Of a stretch of 64,000 bases of DNA, positions 51,274 to 59,443 are shown one piece after another. Below the pieces are notes generated by a model, which was not told the DNA's origin, ran no database searches, and saw nothing but the letters and a program-made list of their open reading frames with translations. Source of the stretch: Clostridia bacterium (GTDB lineage Bacteria; Bacillota; Clostridia; Oscillospirales; UBA644); the NCBI GenBank assembly GCA_017621705.1, contig JAGASR010000032.1:1-64000 (forward strand). Reading direction: 5' to 3'. Numbering within the stretch: position 1 is the first letter of the stretch; each line of letters opens with the position of its first letter. Made by a program: the position numbers and the translations under genes.

Positions 51274-52629
51274 TTGAATATTCGAACCATCAAACGCTTT
51301 TTCGGCATTTTTGTCCTTGCTTTTCTCGTTATTTTTATCGTTGTTATAATAAAACTTCCGCAGGATAACGATATCGTTGTCGGCGAAAACGATCTTGTAA
51401 TTCCCGAAATTCCCGATAACCCGGTCGTTGTCGACCCGATCCCCGAACCCGAGCCGGAAATTATTCCCGAACCCGAGCCCGAACCCGAAGAACCGAAACT
51501 CGAGCAGGTCAGCCTTCAGGATGAAGCTATGCCCGATAACCTTCTCAAACTTGCGGATGATTACAATGTTATCGGTATGTCCGTCGTTGTCATCGAAAAC
51601 GGTGCAGTTTCTCACAGCTATGTTTACGGTAAGCAGGATAGGGGAGATTACGGCACAGAGCCCGTCGATTTCACTTCCGATTCGATCATCCGTGTCGCAG
51701 GCGTTTCCGAACTCGTTTCTGCAGTCGGCGTGATGTCTCTTTGTGAACAGGGCCTTCTCAATCTTGACGATCCGATCGGCAACTTCCTCGGCTATACCGT
51801 CAAAAATCCGAAGACCGATTCCGAGATCACTCTCCGTCAGCTTATGACCCATACCGCAGGTGTTTCCGACTACGGCGCATATAACGAAGTTGTTTACGGC
51901 GATATCAAATATCAGACCCTTAAAAATATGCTTGCGGGCGAACATGCGAAATCCAATTTCTATTCCTATAAACCCGGTTACGATTACGATTTTTCAAACT
52001 TCGGTTCCGCAATGATCGGCTGTATCGTTTCGTCTGTTGCAGGGGAATCTTTCAACAGCTATATGACTAAAAACGTTTTTGAACCTCTCGCTATCGATGC
52101 CGGTTATTATTCAACGGAAATCGATAACCGTTCGAATATATCGACCATTTACCAGCGTAATGAAGTAAACTATACTCTTCAGGAAATGGACGAGTTCGCT
52201 TCCGAGCTTGCATCCGTTGCCGATATCGATAACTACCGTATTGCTCACGGCAACCTTTTCATCAGCGCCGCAGGTCTTTCCCGAATTGCGCAGATGTTTC
52301 TTGAAAACGGCTCGATCGGCCTTGTTTCCGTAATTTCCGAAGAGTCCGTTAACAGTATGCTTTCCACCGCCGCAACAGGCTCTCTTTATAAAGATGTCGG
52401 CAAAGGTCTTGCGGTCGTCGTTAAAGACGATATCGTTCCCGGACGTAAGCTTTACGGTCACGGCGGCGCCGCATACGGCAGCACTGCGGAGATCTTTATC
52501 GATCCGACCGACAAATCTGGTGTCATCATCGTCTGCAACGGCAGTCTTAACACCACCGATGATACAGGTTTTTCTCTCATGGCAAAAGCTTTCATCAAAG
52601 AAATCTATACTTCTGTTATAGGCAAATAA
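51274..52629 (+). CDS. Membrane-anchored beta-lactamase-fold pseudoenzyme
   Basis: 451 residues with a TTG start, 6 nt after GGAGG. A single N-terminal membrane helix (about residues 9-27) is followed by a Pro-Glu repeat linker (55-75, PEPEPE type) and a class C beta-lactamase/PBP-like domain outside the cell. The usual S-x-x-K motif reads GVSE (AGVSELVS), so the nucleophile Ser and the Lys are replaced by Gly and Glu. The Y-x-N site reads F-S-N. HGG near the end is kept. The fold is clear (LRQLMTHTAGVSDYG), but serine chemistry looks lost. A peptidoglycan-binding or regulatory role is possible. ttcA follows at once. Confidence 0.82.
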   Translation: MNIRTIKRFFGIFVLAFLVIFIVVIIKLPQDNDIVVGENDLVIPEIPDNPVVVDPIPEPEPEIIPEPEPEPEEPKLEQVSLQDEAMPDNLLKLADDYNVIGMSVVVIENGAVSHSYVYGKQDRGDYGTEPVDFTSDSIIRVAGVSELVSAVGVMSLCEQGLLNLDDPIGNFLGYTVKNPKTDSEITLRQLMTHTAGVSDYGAYNEVVYGDIKYQTLKNMLAGEHAKSNFYSYKPGYDYDFSNFGSAMIGCIVSSVAGESFNSYMTKNVFEPLAIDAGYYSTEIDNRSNISTIYQRNEVNYTLQEMDEFASELASVADIDNYRIAHGNLFISAAGLSRIAQMFLENGSIGLVSVISEESVNSMLSTAATGSLYKDVGKGLAVVVKDDIVPGRKLYGHGGAAYGSTAEIFIDPTDKSGVIIVCNGSLNTTDDTGFSLMAKAFIKEIYTSVIGK

Positions 52630-52630
52630 T

Positions 52631-53377
52631 ATGCAACATATTTTATCTTTACTGCGCAAAGCCGTTGACGAATACGGCATGATAAACGAGGGCGATAAGG
52701 TCGCTGTCGGATGCTCGGGCGGCAAGGATTCGACGCTCCTGCTCCTCGCTCTTGCAAAACTTTCCGCATTTTATCCGAAAAAGTTTTCCGTTGTCGGCAT
52801 TGCGATCGATATGGGTGCAGGCATGGATTACACTCCGCTTATCGAGCTTTGCGAACGCGAAAATATCGAGTTCATAATCAAAAAAACAGAGATCAAAAAG
52901 ATCATTTTCGATATCCGAAAAGAATCCAACCCTTGTTCTCTTTGCTCGAGAATGAGACGCGGAAGCCTTAACGATGCTGCGGTCGAAGTCGGAGCGAACA
53001 AAGTAGCTCTCGGCCATCACCGTGATGACGTTATCGAGACTTTCTTCCTCAGCCTTTTTCATGAATCGAGGCTCAATACTTTCCAACCCGTCACTTATCT
53101 TTCGAGAAAAGACCTCACAGTTATCCGCCCGATGGTATTTCTTCCCGAAAAAGATGTCAAAAACGCTGTCAGAAGGCTCGATATCCCCGTTCTTTTCAAT
53201 CCCTGCCCGGCAAACGGCGAAACCGAACGCGAATCCATGAAAGATCTTCTTTCCGATCTCGATTTTAAATACAGAGGCGTAAAAGACCGCATCTTCGGCG
53301 CTATCGAACGCTCAAACCTCAGCGGCTGGGAAAAAGTCACCGATAAAAAAGATCAGTCGGAAAATTCTGAAAACTAA
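52631..53377 (+). CDS. ttcA: TtcA-family tRNA 2-thiolation ATPase
   Basis: 248 residues. The PP-loop SGGKDSTLLLLAL (about residues 29-41) binds ATP and adenylates the tRNA base. CSLCSRMRRG holds the central CxxC for the iron-sulfur cluster. LGHHRDDVIETF follows, and NPCPANGETERESMKDLL closes the core. It likely thiolates a tRNA cytidine; TtcA-like paralogues with other sulfur-transfer roles exist, so the exact target is uncertain. It begins one base after the preceding stop. Confidence 0.85.
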   Translation: MQHILSLLRKAVDEYGMINEGDKVAVGCSGGKDSTLLLLALAKLSAFYPKKFSVVGIAIDMGAGMDYTPLIELCERENIEFIIKKTEIKKIIFDIRKESNPCSLCSRMRRGSLNDAAVEVGANKVALGHHRDDVIETFFLSLFHESRLNTFQPVTYLSRKDLTVIRPMVFLPEKDVKNAVRRLDIPVLFNPCPANGETERESMKDLLSDLDFKYRGVKDRIFGAIERSNLSGWEKVTDKKDQSENSEN

Positions 53378-53398
53378 CGCAATAATTCGATTAATACA

Positions 53399-53433
53399 CA
53401 ACAGCAGCTCCGCATGATGCGGAACTGCTGTTT
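53399..53433. terminator. Bidirectional terminator
   Basis: AACAGCAG-TCCGCA pairs with TGCGGA-CTGCTGTT, with one internal mismatch and a 3-nt loop, between convergent genes. Confidence 0.85.
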
Positions 53434-53435
53434 TA

Positions 53436-54617
53436 TCATTCCTGAGTTTTTTTGACCCATTCACTCCAACGGGGATCGGATTGAATTTCATCTTTAACCA
53501 AGCAATATTCCTGTACAGACCACCAAGGCCAATCTTCTGCAAGACTGACTGCTTCTGTATGAGGGTGCGTTTTGTCAAAGCGATGTTTTTCGGTATCGAT
53601 TTTTACTAACTTCAAAAGCGGTGCGGTGTATGCTGCTTCGGATTTGGCACAAAGCTCTTCAAACTCCTTGAAATGTACAAGCGACTTATCCAATGCCTCA
53701 AATGCCTCATCATGCTTGCCATCAAGCCAGAGATAGAGCGAAAGCAGAGTGTACATTCTTGCAATATACGAATTGTAAATTCCGTAATTACCGTCGGTAC
53801 AGACGTGATCAAACAGCGTGATTGCCGACCTTATGCTTTGCACCTTTTCGGAAGGTGTCATATTCTGCTCATAGGATAGCATCGTTCCGATGATAGATTT
53901 CGAACTTGCACAGATCAGCTTTAATAATGCTTCGCCGCAGGCTTCGGCACGGCGTTTCCCGTCAAAGGCATTTATGCGAAGACATTCATATGAACCGTAG
54001 ATCGTCGGTGCGGATTCGATTGCGGAAAGTGCTCGTTCGTGCTCGCCCATATTAAGATAAAGCTGGGTGAGATACCTCAATGCGTTATGACGCATTTCAC
54101 CCGGTTCGAGAGTTTTAAGGAGCTTTTCATAAATCACGATAGCTTCCTTCCACTCCGCATATCCGCGGTGCCTTTCAATATCGTAAACGTTGTAGCCCTC
54201 GTCATCTATAAGGTGATATTCTCCGTAACGAACGTAACCCGCATTGTAAAGAACATCGGCGAGACAAAGCATAACTTTTTCGTTCGCAGGGAATTCGATC
54301 ATCGCTTCCCTTGCAAGAGCAAGACATTCATCAATATTGATATCGACTCCGTTGTTTCGAGCGTTCATTTCTTTGATCTGCTTTACGATCGTCTCTATCT
54401 TCTTATCTCGGTCGTTTTCATATCCAAAAAGCTCGTCGATGGTAACGCCGAAATAATTTGCAATAGCAGGGATCATCTCCATATCGGGATAACTTCCGCC
54501 CGACTCCCAACGCGATACCGCCTGCGAAGTCACACCGAGTGCATCTGCGAGCATTTCTTGTGTGCGTCCGTCTCTGTGTCGTAATTCACGTATTTTTGCG
54601 CCTAAATTAAGTTGCAT
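53436..54617 (-). CDS. Xre regulator with TPR-type helical C-terminus
   Basis: 393 residues. The HTH (residues 7-60) has RTQEMLADALGVTSQAVSRWESG. A long helical region follows with repeated TPR-like units (CLALAREAMIEFPANEKVML, AIVIYEKLLKTLEPGEMRHN, LYLNMGEHERALSAIES). This resembles RRNPP-like or metabolic Xre-TPR regulators that may sense peptides or proteins. A related regulator has been broken by insertion at 59.4 kb. It has its own promoter and a palindromic operator candidate. Confidence 0.82.
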   Translation of the reverse strand: MQLNLGAKIRELRHRDGRTQEMLADALGVTSQAVSRWESGGSYPDMEMIPAIANYFGVTIDELFGYENDRDKKIETIVKQIKEMNARNNGVDINIDECLALAREAMIEFPANEKVMLCLADVLYNAGYVRYGEYHLIDDEGYNVYDIERHRGYAEWKEAIVIYEKLLKTLEPGEMRHNALRYLTQLYLNMGEHERALSAIESAPTIYGSYECLRINAFDGKRRAEACGEALLKLICASSKSIIGTMLSYEQNMTPSEKVQSIRSAITLFDHVCTDGNYGIYNSYIARMYTLLSLYLWLDGKHDEAFEALDKSLVHFKEFEELCAKSEAAYTAPLLKLVKIDTEKHRFDKTHPHTEAVSLAEDWPWWSVQEYCLVKDEIQSDPRWSEWVKKTQE

Positions 54618-54638
54618 ATTCGTGCCTCCAATATATTT

Positions 54639-54652
54639 ATCACCGGTGTGAT
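54639..54652. promoter_or_regulatory. Palindromic operator candidate
   Basis: ATCAC-CGGT-GTGAT, a perfect palindrome just downstream of the -10 of the Xre-TPR gene. Good placement for autorepression. Confidence 0.5.
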
Positions 54653-54655
54653 CAT

Positions 54656-54684
54656 ATTATAGCACGTATGAGTGAAAAAAACAA
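54656..54684 (-). promoter_or_regulatory. Promoter of the Xre-TPR gene
   Basis: Minus strand: TTGTTT, 17 nt, TATAAT; weak -35. Confidence 0.55.
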
Positions 54685-54744
54685 TTATCAAATAGTTGTT
54701 TCAAATTCAACTGTTGTTTGGGTGTTGCGTTGATATTTGGTTCT

Positions 54745-54984
54745 TTATTTATTACAAACGCACATCTTAAGTTTATCGTAAAGTTCACAGTATTCTTTTG
54801 CGCATCTGTCAAGCATCTCGATACAGCGGTCGATATCTTCTGCGGATAAGGCGTAATTAAAACAGTTCTGCGCCGAAAACATTCTGCGCTTTGCGTCAAG
54901 CATTTTTCTTCGAAGCTCGTCCTCGTATCTTTCAGAAGTACGTTTTGCGCGGCGGACAGCCGTTTTGTTTATCTGACCGAACAT
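54745..54984 (-). CDS. Small helical protein, possibly DUF2508-like
   Basis: 79 residues, charged and entirely helical by eye (RYEDELRRKMLDAKRRMF, DIDRCIEMLDRCAKEYCEL), with several Cys in the second half. It vaguely resembles DUF2508/YaaL proteins linked to sporulation loci, but I cannot confirm that. GGGAG lies 8 nt before the ATG, and this ribosome site is part of the hairpin that ends spo0A transcription. It lies 68 nt after spo0A on the same strand. Confidence 0.55.
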   Translation of the reverse strand: MFGQINKTAVRRAKRTSERYEDELRRKMLDAKRRMFSAQNCFNYALSAEDIDRCIEMLDRCAKEYCELYDKLKMCVCNK

Positions 54985-54986
54985 AA

Positions 54987-55048
54987 AAAGATCTCCCTCA
55001 CTCTGAACTTATCATACAGTTCAATTATATTCCGTGGGGGAGATCTTT
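54987..55048 (-). terminator. spo0A terminator that masks the next ribosome site
   Basis: A perfect 11-bp stem (54987-54997 with 55038-55048) encloses an inner 6-bp stem (55004-55009 with 55018-55023); T5 follows on the minus strand. The 3' arm contains the GGGAG of the small downstream gene. Confidence 0.75.
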
Positions 55049-55052
55049 ATGC

Positions 55053-55850
55053 TTATATTCTCAAACTTATTTTCGCATTCGTCTGCTTGTTTTTCAGTCG
55101 CAGCTGATCCGCAAGCATTGCTATAAACTCGGAATTTGTCGGCTTTCCTCTGTTCCCGTTTATCGAATAACCGAATATTCCGTTCAGAACATCGATATCG
55201 CCTCTGTCCCATGCGACTTCTATTGCGTGACGGATGGCACGTTCGACTCTTGACGACGATGTCTGATATTTCTTTGCAATAGTCGGATAAACGATCTTTG
55301 TCACCGCATTTATTGTGTCCGGGTTTTCGACTGCCATTATTATAGCCGTTCTGACGTAATGATAGCCTTTGACGTGCGCAGGTATTCCGATCTCTAAAAT
55401 AAGGCTTGTGACCTGCGACTCCAGATCAACCTCGTTTGTATCGAAATGTTCTTCATTCTGTACTGCCGGCGCAGATGACGATCTGCCGCACATCCGTTTT
55501 ATTCGCTCATCCAGAATATTGAAATCAAACGGCTTGATTATGTAATATTCAGCGCCGTACTGCATCGATTCCCTGATGACGATATCGCTTATTATCGACG
55601 ATACGGCGATCATGTGCGGTTTTTTCTGCAACGATGCGCACGAACGTAAAAACGCGATACCGTCGATCGGTGAAAGTACGATATCGAAAAGCACGACATC
55701 CGGCTGGGATTCTTTTATTATATCCAACGCTTTTATCGGATTTGAGGTGCTTGCGGCGATCTCATAGCCAAGCTCCGAAAGACGTTCCGCGCAAGAATTA
55801 CGGTAATCGTGCTGTTCGTCTACTATGACAATTTTTATCTTTTCCTGCAT
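55053..55850 (-). CDS. spo0A: Sporulation master regulator Spo0A
   Basis: 265 residues. A receiver domain (1-120) has the phosphoacceptor Asp56 (VVLFDIVLS), acidic pocket residues near 11-12 (VDEQHD) and KPF at the end. A linker follows, then the unique Spo0A DNA-binding domain (about 145-265) with SSRVERAIRHAIEVAWDRG. Phosphorylated Spo0A controls entry into sporulation and many stationary-phase genes. spoIVB, often just upstream, is absent. Candidate 0A boxes lie in the upstream gap, consistent with autoregulation. Confidence 0.96.
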   Translation of the reverse strand: MQEKIKIVIVDEQHDYRNSCAERLSELGYEIAASTSNPIKALDIIKESQPDVVLFDIVLSPIDGIAFLRSCASLQKKPHMIAVSSIISDIVIRESMQYGAEYYIIKPFDFNILDERIKRMCGRSSSAPAVQNEEHFDTNEVDLESQVTSLILEIGIPAHVKGYHYVRTAIIMAVENPDTINAVTKIVYPTIAKKYQTSSSRVERAIRHAIEVAWDRGDIDVLNGIFGYSINGNRGKPTNSEFIAMLADQLRLKNKQTNAKISLRI

Positions 55851-55926
55851 TTTTTTTTCTCCTGTTCTTTTGATTTGTTTTGTGTGCTGTTTTATAATAT
55901 CATAATACGGAGAAAAAACAACATGA

Positions 55927-56078
55927 TTTTTGTCGGCAAATCTGCTTTTCGTTGTCGACAGAATATTTCAAAATAACAAGATATTGTGCGTAAAATAACC
56001 GAATGCCACAATATATGGCGGAAGTAAATCCGTTTTTTCTGCGATTTACGGATAGAATATGCGGAAGTTTTGTCGAGA
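55927..56078. promoter_or_regulatory. Possible Spo0A boxes upstream of spo0A
   Basis: Three TGTCG-type sites resembling the 0A box (TGTCGAA): TGTCGGCAA at 55931-55939, TGTCGACA at 55953-55960 and TGTCGAGA at 56071-56078. All lie in the 329-bp gap between spo0A and metA, which also carries the metA promoter and long T-runs but no gene. Confidence 0.45.
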
Positions 56079-56119
56079 GATGCCGAAAAGAAATTTCTGC
56101 TTTTTTTATTTTTTTTCTA

Positions 56120-56148
56120 TTGACAACAGTATATAAAAGAGTTATAAT
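56120..56148 (+). promoter_or_regulatory. Promoter of metA
   Basis: TTGACA, 17 nt, TATAAT. The leader is only about 25 nt, so there is no room for a SAM riboswitch. Confidence 0.88.
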
Positions 56149-56179
56149 ATCGTAAAAGAAATTATTAACGGAAATTATT

Positions 56180-57049
56180 ATGACTGTATTTGTTCCCGAT
56201 GGGCTCCCTGCCCTCGAAAAACTTAAAAATGAAAATATAGATGTCCGCCCTTATCCGGACAAGATCCCCGAAAATACGCAAAAGATCCTGATTCTCAACC
56301 TCATGCCCACAAAGCAGGTCACCGAGACTCAGCTTATCCGTATGTTTGCAGATTCAAAGACAAACGTCGCAGTCTACCTGATGAATACTGTTTCGTATAC
56401 CTCCAGAAATACAGACAGCGAATATCTGGATCGCTTCTATAAAGGCTTTTCTGCGTATAAAGACGAAACTTTCGACGGTCTTATCGTAACGGGTGCACCC
56501 GTTGAGCATCTTGATTTTACGCAGGTTCTGTATTGGCATGAGCTCTGCGAAATTTTCGACTGGGCAAAGGTAAATGTAAGAAAGATCTATACCATCTGTT
56601 GGGGCGCGCAGGCGGCGTTAATGCATTACTGCGGCATTCAGAAGCATCCTCTTCCCGAAAAGATGTTCGGAATTTTTGAGCATGAAGTTCTCTGCCCCGA
56701 AAATCCTCTCTGCAAGGGGCTTCCCGAAAAATTTCTCGCTCCGCATTCCCGTCACGCAGAAGTTTATAAGGAAGATATCATAAACTGCAAAGACCTCGAT
56801 CTGCTTTCCGTTTCCGAGGATGCAGGCGTTCTCTGGGCGGCAACGAAAGATCTGAAGATAGTTTTTGTCACGGGGCATCCCGAATATGATGCCGAAACGC
56901 TTTCTCTCGAATATTTCAGGGATCTCGAAAAAGGCGACGATATAAAATGTCCGAAAAATTATTTCCCTCATGATGACCCTGCTTTTCCACCGCCGCTCAC
57001 TTGGCGCGAATTTGCGAAAATAATATATACAAACTGGATCAACCTCTAA
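56180..57049 (+). CDS. metAA: Homoserine O-acetyltransferase (MetA type)
   Basis: 289 residues. The nucleophile Cys is in YTICWGAQAA (about residue 140), with His in HSRHAEV and Glu after VTGHPEYD. MetA proteins acylate homoserine in methionine synthesis. The position that sets the acyl donor, after TGAPV, is Glu (TGAPVEHLDF); in characterised enzymes Glu there means acetyl-CoA and Gly means succinyl-CoA, so acetylation is predicted. A terminator follows. Confidence 0.93.
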   Translation: MTVFVPDGLPALEKLKNENIDVRPYPDKIPENTQKILILNLMPTKQVTETQLIRMFADSKTNVAVYLMNTVSYTSRNTDSEYLDRFYKGFSAYKDETFDGLIVTGAPVEHLDFTQVLYWHELCEIFDWAKVNVRKIYTICWGAQAALMHYCGIQKHPLPEKMFGIFEHEVLCPENPLCKGLPEKFLAPHSRHAEVYKEDIINCKDLDLLSVSEDAGVLWAATKDLKIVFVTGHPEYDAETLSLEYFRDLEKGDDIKCPKNYFPHDDPAFPPPLTWREFAKIIYTNWINL

Positions 57050-57061
57050 TTAAAAGAAAGG

Positions 57062-57089
57062 AAGGCTTTCGTTTTCGAAAGCCTTTGTT
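57062..57089 (+). terminator. Terminator after metA
   Basis: AAGGCTTTCG pairs with CGAAAGCCTT around T4, then TGTTGTTT. It ends only 9-12 nt before the next start codon. Confidence 0.8.
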
Positions 57090-57097
57090 GTTTGATT

Positions 57098-57640
57098 ATG
57101 ACCCTTTATCTCGTTCGTCACGGAAAGACGGAATATAATATTGTTAAACGTTATACCGGAAGCACCGATGTCGGTCTTTCCGAAGAAGGTTTGCATCAGG
57201 CTGAAAAGACTGCCGAGCTGTTAAAAGATATAAAGTTTGACATCATCGTTTCTTCTCCGCTTCTGCGCGCTAAAATTACAGCCGAAGCCATCGCCAAATA
57301 TCACCCCGATACCCCTATGATATTTATGGACGGTTTTCGTGAACGTTCGTTCGGAGACTGGGAAGGCAAAGAATACGAAGACAGATCGTTTATCGATTTT
57401 ATCTGTCTTCCCGAAAATATCCATACCGCACCCGATAAAGGAGAACCCATAATTGAGTTCGATAAAAGGGTAGGGGCTGCTCTCGATGAGCTTGCAAAAA
57501 AATACCCCGACAAAACGGTTCTCGTCGTCGCGCACGGCATGGTCTCCCGAATGATCAACCGCAGAATAAACGGCCTCGAATTCGGCGAAGCAAATAAATT
57601 TCTGCTTGCAAACTGCGATTTTATAAAGTATGAGATATGA
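57098..57640 (+). CDS. Histidine phosphatase family protein
   Basis: 180 residues. LVRHGKTEYN (catalytic His about residue 8), SSPLLRAKITAEAI, FGDWEGKEYED and VVAHGMVSRM (second His) define the phosphoglycerate-mutase/acid-phosphatase superfamily; it could be a CobC-like or general phosphatase. The start is the ATG at 57098; a TTG at 57092 is possible. There is no clear ribosome site, because the metA terminator sits just upstream. Unless transcription reads through, it would need a promoter that I do not see. Confidence 0.85.
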   Translation: MTLYLVRHGKTEYNIVKRYTGSTDVGLSEEGLHQAEKTAELLKDIKFDIIVSSPLLRAKITAEAIAKYHPDTPMIFMDGFRERSFGDWEGKEYEDRSFIDFICLPENIHTAPDKGEPIIEFDKRVGAALDELAKKYPDKTVLVVAHGMVSRMINRRINGLEFGEANKFLLANCDFIKYEI

Positions 57641-57742
57641 TGTAATATCTATAGTTGTTGAGAGTATTTTTCATTCGGAAATTAACGGTACTGCAACAGA
57701 TTGGATACACATAAAAGCATAAAAAATAATTGGAGAAAGAAT

Positions 57743-59119
57743 ATGAAAAAAGAAAGAAGTAGTTTTACAGGTAAGTTAGGCTTTGTACTTGCCGCGGCAG
57801 GAAGTGCGGTAGGCCTTGGTAATCTTTGGCGCTTTCCGTATCTTGCAGCGCAACACGGCGGTGGAATATTCCTGCTTGTATATTTGATCTTGTCGGTAAC
57901 CTTTGGTTTTTCGTTGATGGTTGCTGAGATCGCAATCGGAAGAAAAACGGGTCTTTCCGCTATCGGTGCCTTTAATAAATTAAATAAAAAATGTACGTTT
58001 ATCGGCTATCTTGCAGCTGTTATCCCCGCTTTGATATTACCTTATTATTCGGTAATCGGCGGTTGGGTAATCAAATATCTGACTGTGTTCCTCTCGGTAA
58101 ATGTGGCAGAAGCATCTCGTGAGGGATACTTTGATAACTTTATCGGAAACACAGGACAGTCCTTGCTGTTCTTTGCTATCTTTATTTCTCTGACGGCAAT
58201 CGTGGTTCTTTTCGGCGTAGAAAAAGGTGTTGAAAACGTCAGCAAGGTGATGATGCCTGTTCTTGTCGTTCTTTCGATCGGTATCGCCGCTTTTGTTTGT
58301 ATTTCCAACGGTATACAGGGAAAATGGGAAGGTCTGTCTTATTATCTTAAGCCCGATTTTTCTCACTTCAGTATCATGACGGTCGTTTCCGCTATGGGAC
58401 AGCTCTTTTATTCAATGTCTCTGGCTATGGGTATCATGATAACATACGGCTCGTATATGAAAAAGGAAGTAAGCCTGGAGTCTTCGGCGCACCAGATCGA
58501 ATTTTTCGACATGGGTATTGCATTCTTGGCTGGCTTGATGATCGTTCCGTCCGTCGTCAGCTATTCCGGTATTGAGGGCCTTAACAAAGGTCCGGGGCTT
58601 ATGTTCGATACTCTTCCGAAAGTTTTCAATGATATGGGCGCTGTAACAGGTAATATTGTTGGCGCGGTATTCTTTGTTTTGGTTCTGTTTGCGGCTCTGA
58701 CATCATCCATCTCTTTGATGGAGACCGTAGTTTCCATAATTCAGGATAAATTCCATATTGAAAGAAAAATAACCTGCCTTATCGTCCTTGGTGGAGCCTT
58801 TGCTATCGGCCTTCCCTCTGCTCTCGGTTTTGGTGTATGGTCCGAAGTGGCTCCTTTAGGTATGGATATCCTTACATTCTTCGATTTCTTGACTAACAGT
58901 GTCCTGATGCCTATAGTTGCTATTTTGACATGTTTGACGGTTTGCTATGTTATCAAGCCGAAGACTGTAATCGAAGAGGTTTCCGTTTCCGGTCGTTTCA
59001 AACTGGCATGGCTTTTTAAGGTTATGATCTATATCGCACCCGTGCTTCTTTTGATCATTCTTGTCTTTGCCATCTTTGAAGCTTTTGGAATTACATTCGG
59101 CGGATTGCTTAAATTCTGA
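57743..59119 (+). CDS. Na+-dependent neurotransmitter-symporter family transporter
   Basis: 458 residues, about eleven to twelve membrane helices. The opening GKLGFVLAAAGSAVGLGNLWRFPYLAAQHGGG is the signature of the NSS/SNF family (LeuT fold), with the GNxWRFPY motif in helix 1. These carriers couple Na+ to uptake of amino acids such as tryptophan, leucine or tyrosine. Start at 57743 (GGAG at 7 nt); a frame open to 57701 lacks a ribosome site. A strong terminator follows. Confidence 0.92.
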   Translation: MKKERSSFTGKLGFVLAAAGSAVGLGNLWRFPYLAAQHGGGIFLLVYLILSVTFGFSLMVAEIAIGRKTGLSAIGAFNKLNKKCTFIGYLAAVIPALILPYYSVIGGWVIKYLTVFLSVNVAEASREGYFDNFIGNTGQSLLFFAIFISLTAIVVLFGVEKGVENVSKVMMPVLVVLSIGIAAFVCISNGIQGKWEGLSYYLKPDFSHFSIMTVVSAMGQLFYSMSLAMGIMITYGSYMKKEVSLESSAHQIEFFDMGIAFLAGLMIVPSVVSYSGIEGLNKGPGLMFDTLPKVFNDMGAVTGNIVGAVFFVLVLFAALTSSISLMETVVSIIQDKFHIERKITCLIVLGGAFAIGLPSALGFGVWSEVAPLGMDILTFFDFLTNSVLMPIVAILTCLTVCYVIKPKTVIEEVSVSGRFKLAWLFKVMIYIAPVLLLIILVFAIFEAFGITFGGLLKF

Positions 59120-59152
59120 TTTATTGAAAAATCGTAATATCTCAAGGCATGT

Positions 59153-59197
59153 AAAAGGAGTACGAACGATCGTCCGTACTCCTTTAGTTTTTTCGAG
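59153..59197 (+). terminator. Terminator of the NSS transporter
   Basis: AAAGGAGTACG pairs with CGTACTCCTTT around a 10-nt loop, then AGTTTTTT. Confidence 0.9.
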
Positions 59198-59275
59198 TTT
59201 CTTATCTGAAGTTGAAACAGTCGTACTGCTCTTATTTTTCAACCTGTGGTTTATTTGATGTTTCCTGACAATACC

Positions 59276-59303
59276 TTTACTGTTTTCGATTTTGTGTTAT
59301 AAT
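59276..59303 (+). promoter_or_regulatory. Promoter of the interrupted Xre gene
   Basis: TTTACT, 16 nt, TGT-TATAAT. It still stands before the truncated gene and now reads antisense into the ABC exporter. Confidence 0.6.
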
Positions 59304-59353
59304 ATATTCATAAGCAGACGTCGGCTTGATTTTTACCAAACGGAGGTTTTATT

Positions 59354-59443
59354 ATGAAAATGACAATCGGTGCAAATATCAAACGTTTACGCACAGCAAA
59401 GAATATCACTCAAGAACAGCTTTCTGTTGCGATGAATTCTTGA
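59354..59443 (+). pseudogene. Xre-TPR regulator, N-terminal fragment
   Basis: Intact promoter, GGAGG site and ATG, then 29 codons, MKMTIGANIKRLRTAKNI..., which is the first helix pair of an Xre HTH; the frame stops at TGA 59441. The continuation expected after LSVAMN (a recognition helix of the AAVSKWERG type) is missing. The end is fused to the foreign ABC cassette. The same family's C-terminal part reappears at 63751, so the gene was split and partly deleted. Confidence 0.8.
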
